DNA of 64,000 bases, taken from contig OX621245.1 of assembly GCA_951640165.1 (NCBI GenBank), forward strand, positions 16,360,330-16,424,329, written 5' to 3'. Source of the DNA: Pseudoips prasinana (taxonomy: Eukaryota > Arthropoda > Insecta > Lepidoptera > Nolidae). The notes beneath the pieces are model-generated. The model did not search any database. It saw nothing but the letters and a program-made list of their open reading frames with translations, and was not told where the DNA came from. Each line of letters opens with the position of its first letter. Positions within the stretch are counted from its first letter, which is position 1. Made by a program: the position numbers and the translations under genes. Shown in pieces: positions 34,097-44,412 of this stretch.

Positions 34097-35473
34097 ATGG
34101 ACTTCATGGCTGGATTTAACGATATGCCACCTGAAACAAAGACGGCATTTGAAAATTTGATCATGCATATGCTGGAGAAGCTCAAAATGGAATTCGAGAA
34201 TAACCAATTACACGTATCTCTAGATAATTTTGAGAATAGAGTTGCATACTACACTGGAATTCCTAAAACAAAACTACAGGTTATGCAAAAAAGAGATAAA
34301 GCAAGGAAATTAAAGGTACAATCTGTCAATATTGATACCCATATTAGGGTTTTAAAATGTTTGATTCATTTTTATTCACTAAGGCGATTTCCCACACCGC
34401 AGCTTTTATACGAGGAATTAAAAAGTAATACTCAAATAGCCAACTACACGTTGGAACAATTTGAAGCAGAACTATTTCTGCTGGGTTTTGATTATCGAAC
34501 AGTAAACGGCCGCACAATATATATGGAAGATCCAAAGTTAACGTATGAAAGATACTTTTACCTTGAAAAAATAAAGAAATTACGAGGAAAGAAAGGAACA
34601 ATTTATTATATATCAGTAAGACAAATCGATTCTGATCTTAGCTTTATAAAGCCTGGGCTAACAAGAAACATAAGTGATGGAAACTCTATTTATCATGGAT
34701 GTGTGTTAATGCATGCAGCGACTAGGGGTAGCCTTACACATGCCATGTATTGCCACAATGCTACCGAAGAAGATTTTAATAAGTGGATAGTAGATATTTT
34801 ACTTAAACTTATTGATTCAGGTAGCAAAATTGTATTTGATAATAGTCCACTCACCAGAAAATTAGAGTTTTCAACGATATCAATGTACGATACGAAAAAT
34901 GATATGCTAAAATGGTTACGTAAACAAAATATACCCTGCAGTCCACATCTAAATAAAGCTCAGTTATATGAGTTGGGTAAAAATAAAACCTGCGGTGGTA
35001 TAAACAAAATTGATCAAATTATAATAGCAGAAGGTCATGAAATATTACGATTGCCAAGAAATTTTGATTATTTGTCTCCTTTAGAAAGTGTTTGGCAAGC
35101 TATACGAGATGAATGTGCAAAAGAACCAAATAACAAAAAATGTCAAACCGACATAAATGATATAATTTTATCCCTATTAGAAACACAAGTTATAGGTAAG
35201 TTTGCGAGTTATGAGAAAGATATCCAGGAAAAAGAAAATATTCTGTATTCATATGACAGAGATATGGAGTATAATTTAGATAAATATATTATGGACTCGA
35301 GTATCGAAAACTATGATCTTGAACAGATTTTGGAATATAATTCAGGAGACACTCACGCCGTACCTACGCCAGCTAATAAATTATCGTTAGATACACCAGC
35401 TGCAACATCATCAGGTATTGGTCGTTTCTCAAATCAAAATATTTGTGTTATAGATAGTGTTAGTAGCCTATAA
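34097..35473 (+). CDS. Transposase-derived protein of IS630/Tc1 type, catalytic Asp lost; 458 aa
   Basis: An uninterrupted 458-codon frame without introns. The order of segments fits the long-spaced IS630/Tc1-like transposases common in insects: an N-terminal DNA-binding region (~40-75, NRVAYYTGIPKTKLQ then KRDKARK), a linker (~80-145, IRVLKCLIHFYSLRRFPT, LLGFDYRTVNGRT), and a DDE fold. In that fold the second acidic site is kept (IVFDNSP, D248) and so is the final Glu (LSPLESVW, E330), separated by 81 residues. The first catalytic Asp (usually in Y.DETW) is replaced: YYISVRQ, S173. The DNAPYH motif is also changed to DNSPLT. An acidic, Ser/Asp-rich tail of ~85 residues (370-458) has no counterpart I know. 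No flanking terminal repeats were found. An intact frame without catalytic Asp suggests a non-transposing role, or a young pseudogene. The first ATG is assumed; M4 is alternative. Confidence 0.75.
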   Translation: MDFMAGFNDMPPETKTAFENLIMHMLEKLKMEFENNQLHVSLDNFENRVAYYTGIPKTKLQVMQKRDKARKLKVQSVNIDTHIRVLKCLIHFYSLRRFPTPQLLYEELKSNTQIANYTLEQFEAELFLLGFDYRTVNGRTIYMEDPKLTYERYFYLEKIKKLRGKKGTIYYISVRQIDSDLSFIKPGLTRNISDGNSIYHGCVLMHAATRGSLTHAMYCHNATEEDFNKWIVDILLKLIDSGSKIVFDNSPLTRKLEFSTISMYDTKNDMLKWLRKQNIPCSPHLNKAQLYELGKNKTCGGINKIDQIIIAEGHEILRLPRNFDYLSPLESVWQAIRDECAKEPNNKKCQTDINDIILSLLETQVIGKFASYEKDIQEKENILYSYDRDMEYNLDKYIMDSSIENYDLEQILEYNSGDTHAVPTPANKLSLDTPAATSSGIGRFSNQNICVIDSVSSL

Positions 35474-35965
35474 GTAAGCTTGTACTAATTGTAATTAAGG
35501 ACTATTATTGAATTTTGAAATATGTCACGTGTTATTTAAGGAAGTGTTAAGGACAATTTGAAGGTTCACTTGGCCGCCGCCATGGCGTGGCTGTAATTCT
35601 ACCGTGGGGGCATTTTATGTATAGGTTGTTGACAGTGAAGTTATAATGAAACCACAGAGATCTTGTATGCAGCATAGTCTTCTTTATATATACCATTACA
35701 CAGTTACACAGTACTTTTACTATTGTAATTGCGAAGGCTTATATTACTTTTGTACAGAGTGTATGGAAGAAAATATAAATCTAAATCTGCGAGAGACACG
35801 CTTTTGAATCGTAGTCTTTTATTACCAGTTCGAATGCTAGAATAGACAACCTTTTTTTCTTGTCTCTTCCATAGACCACGAGCCGAAATACATCGGCTGA
35901 CCGTAGTGTCTTTTCGCCACATATGTCTCGAAAAAGTGCGTGGACTAATTTATAAACATTATATT
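35474..35965. other. Region downstream of the 34097 ORF
   Basis: No canonical AATAAA seen within the first ~100 bases after the stop. A 72-codon minus-strand frame at 35704-35922 has no known motif. Confidence 0.4.
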
Positions 35966-35967
35966 AT

Positions 35968-36205
35968 TAACCCCAAAGCAAAAAGAGGGCGGTAATAACT
36001 TTGACGTGGACGTCTGTCTATGTATGTGTCTGTATGTGGCATAGTAGCTCTCAAACGGATGGACCAATTTGGATTTTTTGGTCGTTTGAAAGCCACTATC
36101 CTTGCAGTGGTTCTAAGCTATGCTTGGTTAAATCGGTCCAGCAGTGTAAGAGTATCAGCTTTTTTCCAAAATGATGTAATTATAGTTAACCCGACTCGAC
36201 CGTTT
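35968..36205 (+). repeat. Dispersed lepidopteran LINE-derived repeat
   Basis: gagggcggtaataactttga, gtctgtatgtggcatagtag and taaatcggtccagcagtgta are landmarks of a common moth/butterfly LINE-derived repeat. The 65-codon ORF within it is not a gene. Confidence 0.65.
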
Positions 36206-36289
36206 TCTAACGGTTAGGTTATTCTTATATATGTATATTATTATTTATAAGCATTATATTATTCTAGGTTTATTAATTAGGCAGTACAC

Positions 36290-36640
36290 TTTATAGGAAT
36301 ATATAATGTCCTCTCGCTCGAATTTCGGCCCCGGCGGCCAGTCTCAAGTGTGTTCACAAACACAGGGGCATTTTCTATTCCATCACTCTCACGATCCAAT
36401 GAGACGACTAGCGACACGACCGGCAAGAGGTCAGGGACAGGACCGACGGCTATACATGCTCTCCGAGGCACGGGGGTATGATGCAACCAACTCCTAGACT
36501 TCGGGCTGATACTGAGAACTTTTCTTCTTTACAGAAATGTCCCAAAATATTTTGTTCCTACCCGGGGTTTGAACCCAGGACCTCATTATCTGCGGTTTTA
36601 CATACACGATACCGCTAGACCAGTGAAGCAGTCAAATTAA
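36290..36640 (-). repeat. SINE family C, full copy
   Basis: On the minus strand it starts with the tRNA-like head gcttcactggtctagcggta and B box gggttcaaaccccgggt (36547-36634). The body (agcccgaagtctaggagttg, ccggtcgtgtcgctagtcgt) is shared with 951-1145. Confidence 0.85.
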
Positions 36641-36644
36641 TAAA

Positions 36645-37745
36645 ATATCAATAATAATACATGTAATTAAAAAGTAAACATTTTTTTAATAGGCCCTCAC
36701 CTTGCGTGGAATAAAATAGTCTCTTTTTAATTATTTCAGTATTTTTATATGATTAATTGTAGTTTTTATAATGGCTGCATAGTTTCGCTAATTCATTGAT
36801 GTATCCTTTGAATCGTAATAAAATCCTTAACAGGGTTTAACTTCTGAACCATATTAGTATGTAATAAAGACTTTGCCCTCATAAGTGGTTTTGTTTCATT
36901 TTTATATAGATATCAATGTATATATTTTCCATGATAGTTAATATGCAGGTATATTCCGTGTTAGAAGCAGATCTCATTATTGAAGGTGGATAGTAGTAAA
37001 TAAATACTCTGTTTTTGAAGGAGTTGGTACCTAATGGTGAACGAGGCAGAGGCTGGCACGTAAGTTTGAATATACTGTCTTTAACGCACCGAATATAATA
37101 AAACTTTTTAGTACTAAACTTAGCCGATAAAGTGTTAGTTAGGCAAGGTATTTTTACCAATCGTGCTATATGGGTTGTCATTAAAGGAACAAAAAATCAC
37201 ACATGGCAAACATTATTTTGTAATTTTTTTAAGATTGTTTATGACACATGGCATTTCATACAAGCTGCCAAGTCCAATATTAAGGAAATAAATAATACGA
37301 TTTTATGAAAACTTTACGCATGAAGATAGGTTTAAAAAGTCAGTTAAGATTATATCACGTAACAGCTTTTTAGTACCAAGAGTATGTAAATACTTTTTAA
37401 ACCGCGGACTGCGGAACCGACAGACATAAGCAATTAGTTAAATAAGGGATCTTTCTTTTACTACAAGACCCTACAAACAGGACCATCAGACTGTAGGTAA
37501 TCATTATAGCGAACGAGCAAAAGCAAAAAGAAGTTTTTAAAGAGCACTTTATGTTTTCTTTTTGTTTAAAGTCCCCAACTTTGTTAACCAGACATTTAAT
37601 TTCGGTAGCTTGACACAGGCTTTTAATTTTAACTTCTACAAAAATAGATTTATGAAAAAAAATAACTTGGTCCTGTTAGAAATTCATATTGTGTCAATAT
37701 TGGACTATTCTTAAAATGCGGGGAGGAAATAGAGGAATATTTTTG
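36645..37745. other. AT-rich intergenic DNA
   Basis: A 100-codon minus-strand frame at 36879-37181 has no recognised motif. No repeat that I can name. Confidence 0.45.
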
Positions 37746-37748
37746 TAC

Positions 37749-37965
37749 ATCATCAGTCTGATGTTGACCATGGCTGGACAAAGGCTTCTCTCTATAACGT
37801 TTCTACTTGGAAGGCTTTGCCGTAGTCACCTCGCTTGGCATGTGAGTAGCATCGTACACCGGTAGCGCTGCTGCCCGACTACTTTGTCTATACCTTGGAC
37901 GCCTTTTACGACACCCACGGGATGGTGTCGGGTGGCCCTGTTATTCTTTCTAGGCCGGAACTACT
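37749..37965 (+). repeat. Dispersed repeat with ACACCCACGGGA motif
   Basis: catcatcagtctgatgttga, ggctggacaaaggcttctct and cgccttttacgacacccacg mark a common lepidopteran repeat of LINE/SINE origin. No coding sense. Confidence 0.6.
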
Positions 37966-38335
37966 CTGCTAATTACTGTAAGTAATAGCTCCTAATTCTC
38001 CTTTGACTTCATAATCGAGCCCAACTTAAACACATTCACTAAAGTTACTATGTATCTTATTAACAGTCATCATCCCATCCCTTCCAAAATAAATATCGTC
38101 ATGCTAAACAAATAGCAGACAGTTTGCCGACATGTGGTTAATTGTTACAAAGTGTGTTTAATTTTCATTCGTTGTTCGTATTTCCAGCGGTAAACGACAA
38201 CTGGGGCTACGTTGGCTAGCCCGAGGCACTTTAATCGATTTAACAGTGACCTATTTGTTTTATTCCAATTATTTATTTATTTTATTATATGCTTTGTGCG
38301 ACCAAAATACAAGACTGAGGAATTTTAACTGACTG

Positions 38336-38462
38336 CACGTGTCGTTCAGTAGTTAAAGACGTCGCCTCGCTCTACGCTCGGCGCATTCGTGTGTCGGGTC
38401 CGATCCTCCCACATGACAACTGTTTGTGACCAGTAAATGGTTATATTGAATCCGAGTGTGTT
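38336..38462 (+). repeat. SINE family B copy
   Basis: actgcacgtgtcgttcagta followed by gacgtcgcctcgct; B box degenerate (gggtccgatcctcccac). Followed by the body acaactgtttgtgacc. Confidence 0.7.
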
Positions 38463-38686
38463 TTGTGTTCTAGAATATGTTCCCAGTGCGGGCGTCGTCG
38501 AATAATACAGTACAGGAAAGGGCAAAAATACAATTGGCTCTCCAGAGTAGGTTGGTTATTCAATCAACAGGTTACCCATTTCAATTTAGGTATAGAAGAA
38601 TGTTATTTGGATTCCTATGATATGGCGTTCGGGACATTATCTGGTGTAGAACCAACCGATTTACGTAAAGTGGGCCTGGGGCTCTA

Positions 38687-38910
38687 CCGGCTAAATCGCC
38701 AAACATCGATTTCTTAAATGGCGTCAAATAAATAAACGCTAAAAAGGACTTAATCAATCGTTAAATCAGATTCCATGAGCACATGTGACGTCATAAATGG
38801 TCCGGAATCGATTGTCAACGTTGAAGCCGATTTAACGACTGATTAAGTAATTTTTAACCTTTATTTATATGAACGCCATTTAAGAAATCGATGTTCGGCG
38901 ACTTAGCCGG
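38687..38910. repeat. Fold-back MITE, 224 bp
   Basis: Ends ccggctaaatcgcc...aaatggcg and its complement at 38874-38910 pair over ~37 bases with few mismatches. Pairing continues inward (cgctaaaaaggacttaatca with gattaagtaatttttaacct), leaving only the centre unpaired. No flanking duplication identified. Confidence 0.85.
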
Positions 38911-39175
38911 TGAACCCATGGTGTGGCGACGATAGAGTTTTTGCCGCCGGAGAAGACCTCCGAAGCACGGGTGTGTATTACCACCAACTTCAAGACTCCG
39001 GGGTACTACTTGGTGTAAGTGAATTTTGCTTTTTAGCCTTCCTTTTAGATTTATGCCGTTAAAAACGTTACCGCAAGACTGCACATAAATGCTGCTAATT
39101 ACACACGGACACGTCAATAATGTGTAATTTGATAAAATAACATTTAATCAAATTATTTATGTACCTTAGAATATA

Positions 39176-39310
39176 CAGACGCCAGCACATCAAGCTACCC
39201 CAGGTCGTCAAATTTCCGCAATCGAAAGTGAACCTTATGCTTTTGTGATAAAGTTGAAAATCTATAAAAGAAATTTGACAGATTGGGGTAGCTGGATTTT
39301 GTGGCGTCTG
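39176..39310. repeat. MITE family M1, copy 2 (135 bp)
   Basis: Same termini as 15081-15215, inverted interior, TA on both sides (39174-39175, 39311-39312). Confidence 0.9.
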
Positions 39311-39530
39311 TACATCTGTCAGTTACTGGTGATTGAATTAAATTTGGAGATCACCAAAACCAGACATCGTGATTGAATACTTTTGATATGGGTAGTTCCG
39401 CACCCAAAAGTTGCCAACGAAACGAAACCTGCTATTCTGCCCGTCTGTCAGTGGGCACGTTGTTACGTTGTTGCAGTAGGTCCATGAACTGGTAGACTGT
39501 TCACCTGAGTATGTATTAATAAACGAATAG

Positions 39531-40113
39531 GTTTATTCCCGTTGACCCCGAATGCCATAACCCCGTGACGGGGACAGCGGGACGTGATAAAATTTATTTC
39601 CCGTTGTCCCCATAACATGCATTCGACTGACGGGGACAACGGGAATAAAACAAAAACACGTCTCGTTATCCCCGTACACTGTTCTTGCTTACATTGTGTT
39701 CCAAATATGTAAGTAAATTAGTTTAAGATTGTGTACTTACCTATGTATTTAGGCAAAATTGAGACCATTATCATTCACAATTATCTACTATTTCGATCAA
39801 ATTTATTACCTATATATAAAATACTACTTGTAAACTAAGTATAAATCCTTTATATTAATCTAATGGATAGTAAGACTAGTTCTACCAATATTCCATACAC
39901 TTTGTTGGGTAAGAATGCCGACTCACATACCTAATACCTACTACAGAAAAAAGAAAATACGGGGACTGTGGGCATAAATGTTTAATTATTTTATTCAACT
40001 CTATTAACGGGGCCAGTGTACGGGGACAACGGGAAGTATTTTTTAATATTGAATTGAAGTACCGCTGTCCCCGTAGGACAGGGACACGGCGTACGGGGAC
40101 AACGGGAATAAAC
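39531..40113. repeat. 583-bp element rich in ACGGGGACAACGGGAA motifs
   Basis: Terminal inverted repeats gtttattcccgttg and (ca)acgggaataaac bound it. Eight copies of acggggacaacgggaa, in both orientations, cluster at the two ends (39531, 39573, 39597, 39620, 39672; 40018, 40062, 40091). Subterminal repeats of this kind usually bind a transposase, so it looks like a non-autonomous DNA transposon. The target duplication is unclear. The 82-codon minus frame inside is accidental. Confidence 0.75.
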
Positions 40114-40204
40114 GTTTCTATTACCGCCATAATAACAATTAATAATTATTAACTTTTAGGGGCTTTGTATGGACAAGAAACATCAAAATTCGACGTTTTT
40201 CGTA

Positions 40205-40440
40205 ACTGGACTGTTGGTCTAGTATGGTTACTGACCCTGACTGCTAAGTCAGAGGTGGGTTCGATTCCCACCCGGGACAAGTCTGTGTGATGGACACGAT
40301 TATTTGTGTGTGATTGTGTCATGTATGTATTTAGAATTATATAAGTATGGTTATCAGTTGTCTGGTTGTCAAATCACAGGCTCGGCCTAGTTTGAGATTA
40401 AATGGCAGTGTGTTACTTGTCTCAAGATATTTTTTTTCCG
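40205..40440 (+). repeat. SINE family A-like copy
   Basis: Head ggactgttggtctagtatgg with B box gggttcgattcccaccc, body tcatgtatgtatttagaatt, tail gctcggcctagtttgagatt and tcaagatat end. Head differs from other family A copies, as at 21.2 kb. Confidence 0.8.
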
Positions 40441-40444
40441 ACGG

Positions 40445-41227
40445 TATGTGTACGAGTCCGATTAGTAGGTAAGGTACCTACTAAATTTTATTCTATCGAG
40501 GTAAAGTATTTAAATGATGTTACGGGACTAGGGAAGTTTTTTTAAATACCTATATATCTATTTTTAAGCAAGATAATCCGAATTGTTTTGTTTCTAGTAT
40601 TGCTGAAATTAAATAAAAAAATGGCCTTACAGGCTATTCAGGATTAATGTCTCCATACATCCAATGTGGCAGATAATATAGGCACTAATCACTAATATCA
40701 TATTAATATTTATTACTATTAATACCCGTTCAAGCTTTTCCAAACCCAATCAAAAACAGACTTGTAACTATTGAAGTGCTAGACAGATTTTTTTGAAATT
40801 AACTAAAAACAGAAGACTTAGGTATATCTGAGCCTATAAAATTCGGCTAATTATGCATTGATTTATAGCTTTTACTTCACTGCCAAAGTACCAATACATT
40901 CAGAGTTCCAACTCGGCTTCAAACTGCGTGCCTATTTAATTTAGATAATAAGTTTTGATAAATTCTTTACTCTATGATACGGCCCGTCATTCCCCTCCCT
41001 CGCGTTAATTCAATAATATTTTTCTGTAATAAACGCATAACTTACTTTTAATTATACGTCTTGAGTGAGGTAAATACAGTTACATTCATAACTCTGGGCA
41101 AAACTGTCCTCGCAATATTCACTCTGAAAACCTATTTGCATGCATTCCACCTATGAACAGCTGTAACTCCTAATAAACTTAGTTATCTACGCAATTGAAT
41201 AAGTCGGGCCGGACGCCAACCGCTTCG
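40445..41227. other. AT-rich intergenic DNA
   Basis: Nothing recognised up to the LTR element. Confidence 0.5.
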
Positions 41228-41489
41228 AATTAAGTTGTGGGTGGCAGCAATAGGGTTTTTAAAAAGACAGGCAGGTGTTACCAGCTTGGAGAGCTGAACA
41301 AGACCGACTATTTTATTTGGTAATTCGTTACACAAAGACTTATTCTAATTTACATCTATACAAAGAACCATTATTCTAATATTACTGTTTCCTGTTATTC
41401 GGTGAAGTAGATAAGGAATTTAGGGCCATTGACTCCTTATCGTCTAATTAACACTAAGGTTACTGTGCTTGTGTTATGACGATATAACT
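41228..41489 (-). repeat. 3' LTR of the errantivirus-like element
   Basis: 262 bp, collinear with 44036-44303 (for example tgtgggtggcagcaatagg, taccagcttggagagctgaa). On the minus strand it starts agttatatcg. Confidence 0.9.
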
Positions 41490-41503
41490 CCTCCCCCCTT
41501 AAG
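41490..41503 (-). other. Polypurine tract
   Basis: On the minus strand acttaaggggggagg sits directly against the 3' LTR, the position where plus-strand DNA synthesis is primed. Confidence 0.75.
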
Positions 41504-41544
41504 TAGGAGGCACGCAGATTGCTGTGCCGGCTGCTGTTCTTCAG

Positions 41545-43075
41545 TTTTCGTGAACAGTACTTAGGCTTGTGGCGATCTAGGTTTCCAGATGAATTTGTAG
41601 AAGGCTCCAGATCCCGCCAAGATTATGATGATGTAAATAGTATTGATGACCAGCTGGGTGTGGTTGAGATTATTTCTTTGTTTATCTGTGAAAACTTAAG
41701 TTTATCCAATTGTTTTAGGGTATCTTTTAGGTTATCTAATTCAACATTTTCCAGTTTTATATTTGTTGGTGATGTTTTAGGTGTCTGGTGGGCACGTGGA
41801 AGGAGTATGGTTTCCCTAAGGTTGATATATTTCTGGTGTGTTGTCAGCGTTTTGTCCATTATTTGGAACTTACAGTTGCTATCTGTTGTGACTAAAAAGA
41901 CACCTTTATTTCTTTGGTATTGGACGTCATTACCACATGTAGTTTTCACTATATCTTCTTGTTTCATGACAATGATCCTGCTGTTATCTTTTATTTGTTG
42001 TATTATGTTATTATCATATGTTGCCGTCACATATGTGCAGTTGTGTGGTTTTGATGTTGTAGTAGCTGTGCTATGCAGTCGTTGGAGTTTCTTAAGAGGC
42101 CTATTACAGTCCACTAGCGCCGCCAATCGAAAAAATGTCATAACTCGTAAATAGAATCAAAAATACAAAATATGTTCTATTATTACTGTGGAAAAGGCAA
42201 TAACGTAATTGTATAACACCTTATCAACACTTGATATATAGCTGTTTAGCTAAATCGTGCATTCAAAACATAAACGGCCGGTTTTGTTATAAATGCACGA
42301 TTTAGCTAAACAGCTATATTTCAAGTGTTGACAATGTGTTATAAAATTACGTTATTGCCTTTTCTACAGTAATAATAGACCACATTTTGTATTTTTGATT
42401 CTTTTTACGAGTTATGACATTTTTCGATTGGCGGCGCTAGTGGACTGTAAAAGGCCCCTTAAATCTTGCCACTGAAGGTGTTTGCAGATTACGTCATTGT
42501 CTACTATTTTATTGCAAGGCTCGCGAGGATAAGCGAACTCATCATTTCCCAAGATTAGGGTAGGATTTTTGGGTATAAGGATCATATTGTTATCGTTAGA
42601 GATGGATTATAGGTGTAGGAGTTTGTAAGGTTGGTTTGCAACTAGTTGTATCTCTAGAATAAAATTTAAGGATTTATTTGTACTATATACTTTAACTGTG
42701 ATGGTTTTTTCCCACGAGTGTATATTTTATGTTAGGGGAAAATGCTAAGTAACCGTCTACTGTATTTTGGATGTAGTTTAGTTCTTCTATTAGGTAGTTT
42801 GGGTCAATTATACTTGGGTGCATTTTACCGAGGTGTGAAAATGTGATAGCAGTTTCTAGTTTGTCATATAGCTGCTGGAAAGATCTTTCTATTTCGTTGA
42901 ATATGTTAATTGTTAGAACGTTTGTCTCCAGAGTCGATTTTTGTTGAGAGTATCTGTCAATAGCTCGATAGATTACTATTTGATTACGTTTTAGACTTTG
43001 TAAACTTTTTTTGAAAGGTTCTACAGTTCCTTCGTTGGATTTTTTTATGAATTGCTCTTTCTTTTGAAAAGGCAC
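41545..43075 (-). pseudogene. Errantivirus-like env remnant, broken
   Basis: Piece one (42692-43075) is the central part of an env-like protein, with the segment AITFSHLGKMHPSIIDP that marks the insect errantivirus/baculovirus-F type of fusion glycoprotein. Piece two (41623-42141) contains the Cys-bearing ectodomain end; a membrane-spanning segment and short tail follow in another frame to about 41545. Breaks: the N-terminus is missing at the deletion junction (~43080), there is a frame change after 42692, stops near 42600, a 341-bp MITE at 42107-42447 and a further frame change at ~41625. No functional glycoprotein can be made. The plus-strand 211-codon frame over it is a shadow. Confidence 0.8.
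42107..42447. repeat. MITE with ~165-bp inverted repeats inside env
   Basis: Ends cagtccactagcgccgccaa and its complement, with TA on both sides (42105-42106, 42448-42449). Arms pair over most of their length with scattered mismatches. Tc1/mariner-type non-autonomous element, younger than the LTR element that it interrupts. Confidence 0.9.
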
Positions 43076-43088
43076 GAACTTTTGTGGT

Positions 43089-43694
43089 TTACTCGTTGAA
43101 TGTTTCGGGGGGTAATTTTTTAATTTGCTCGCGTCTTATTTTTAAATACAGTTCCTCTTGTTTGGCCACGGTGATGGCTTGTTCTAGGTTTTCAATTTTA
43201 ACTCGTTGGACCTGAAGGGCTATTATTGGATTTAAATTTCTGAGAAACGTTGTTAGTGCCATTTGTTGGTAATATAATTGTCTCGTTGGCTCTACTTCTA
43301 TTAACGCACTCGATAAGTTATTTATTTTTTCTCCAAATACATCTAACGAGTTATTGTCTCTGGTTATGTGGGTTAATTGGTGAACAAGTTGAATTTCTGT
43401 ACGAAATTCACCAAACTTTTTCTTAATAGTTTCTTTTATTTCGTTCCACGTTATTAAGCTGGGACTTTGTGAAATGGCTTGCATGACTTTGCTTGTTATT
43501 TTGTTTCTTATAATACAAGCTATGACAGGTTCGTTCTTATTAGCTAGTAAATCTAATGCATTATCTAAAACTTCGATAAAGAAAGCAAGGGATTTTTTAT
43601 CTCCATCGAAACTAGATAACATCTTTGTAAGTGTACTGTAGTCGATTGGAGTTTGGTATGGTTTTTCGACACTAACAATCTTATCGGTAACCAT
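43089..43694 (-). pseudogene. gag N-terminal fragment, 201 codons
   Basis: Starts MVTDKIVSVEKPYQT and shows the capsid-type pattern of Ty3/gypsy gag: ALSSFDGD-like opening (MLSSFDGDKKSLAFFIE), ITWNEIKETIKKKFGE, and the helical end ITVAKQEELYLKIRREQ. Intact gags of this group are about twice as long; this one stops at 43089, a few bases from where env sequence begins. The frame is otherwise open. It lies downstream of the 5' LTR as expected. Confidence 0.8.
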
Positions 43695-44017
43695 TTTGAA
43701 TGCTAGACGATATAGAAATGAACAGTGTCTTAAACGAAATAAAATATCAAAAATGATATTATTAAAGTTTGTCTTATACCCACCCTAGGGACACAAAAAG
43801 TTGCACACACAGGTAAGGATAATATAGGTAAATCTTGAGAGTAATCAGAGTATATGCTTACCCCACGAGCATTGCCGATTTGAGGCTTGAAGATTTGATG
43901 AGTCTGCACTTTGTCCCTGGCTGCTGCTTTGTTCTACTGCTGTTCCACTTGTAGGTTGTTTTACTCGCGTCGCGAACTCGTGGTGTAGTTAAATTACTAT
44001 TTTGGGCCGTCAGAACG

Positions 44018-44035
44018 CGAGATACCGACTACGCC
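44018..44035 (-). other. Probable primer-binding site
   Basis: Immediately after the 5' LTR on the minus strand comes (t)ggcgtagtcggtatctc. The TGGCG start is typical of tRNA-primed LTR elements. The tRNA is not identified with certainty. Confidence 0.5.
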
Positions 44036-44303
44036 AGTTAAGTTGTGGGTGGCAGCAATAGGATTTTTAAAAAGACAAAGGCAGGTGTTACCAGCTTGGA
44101 GAGCTGAACAAGACTGACTATTATATTTGGTAATTCGTTACACAAAGACTTCTTCTAATTTACATATATACAAAGAACCATTATTCTAATATTACTGATT
44201 CCTGTTATTCGGTGAAGCAGGTAAGGAAGTTACAGCCATTGACTCCTAATCGTCTAATTAACACAAAGGTTAGTGTTGGTGCTTGTGTTATGACTATATA
44301 ACT
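44036..44303 (-). repeat. 5' LTR of the errantivirus-like element
   Basis: 268 bp, with small indels relative to the 3' LTR (for example an extra aa in agacaaaggcagg). Confidence 0.9.
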
Positions 44304-44412
44304 CCCGTCGCGTCAGATTCTTTCGTTTGAAAATTTTGTGTTAAGTAATTTTCGACAGTGGTAAAGTTGAAAATGCGTGTTTTGAGATGGATTAACTTCT
44401 TAAAATATTTGA

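Larger units (their letters stand above)
41228..44303 (-). mobile_element. Errantivirus-like LTR element with pol deleted
   Basis: Two direct LTRs (41228-41489 and 44036-44303) frame a minus-strand interior holding a gag N-terminal part followed directly by env remnants. No protease, reverse transcriptase, RNase H or integrase remains, so pol and the start of env were lost by deletion around 43070-43095. LTR edges agttata and cttaact are typical of errantiviruses (insect Ty3/gypsy relatives that may carry env). A polypurine tract precedes the 3' LTR. The two LTRs differ at many positions, and a matching target duplication was not found; the copy is old and dead. Confidence 0.85.

Noticed and set aside
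41519..42154. 211-codon plus-strand ORF with membrane-like composition
   Set aside because: It is the antisense of the env remnant, spans the MITE boundary, and has no support of its own.
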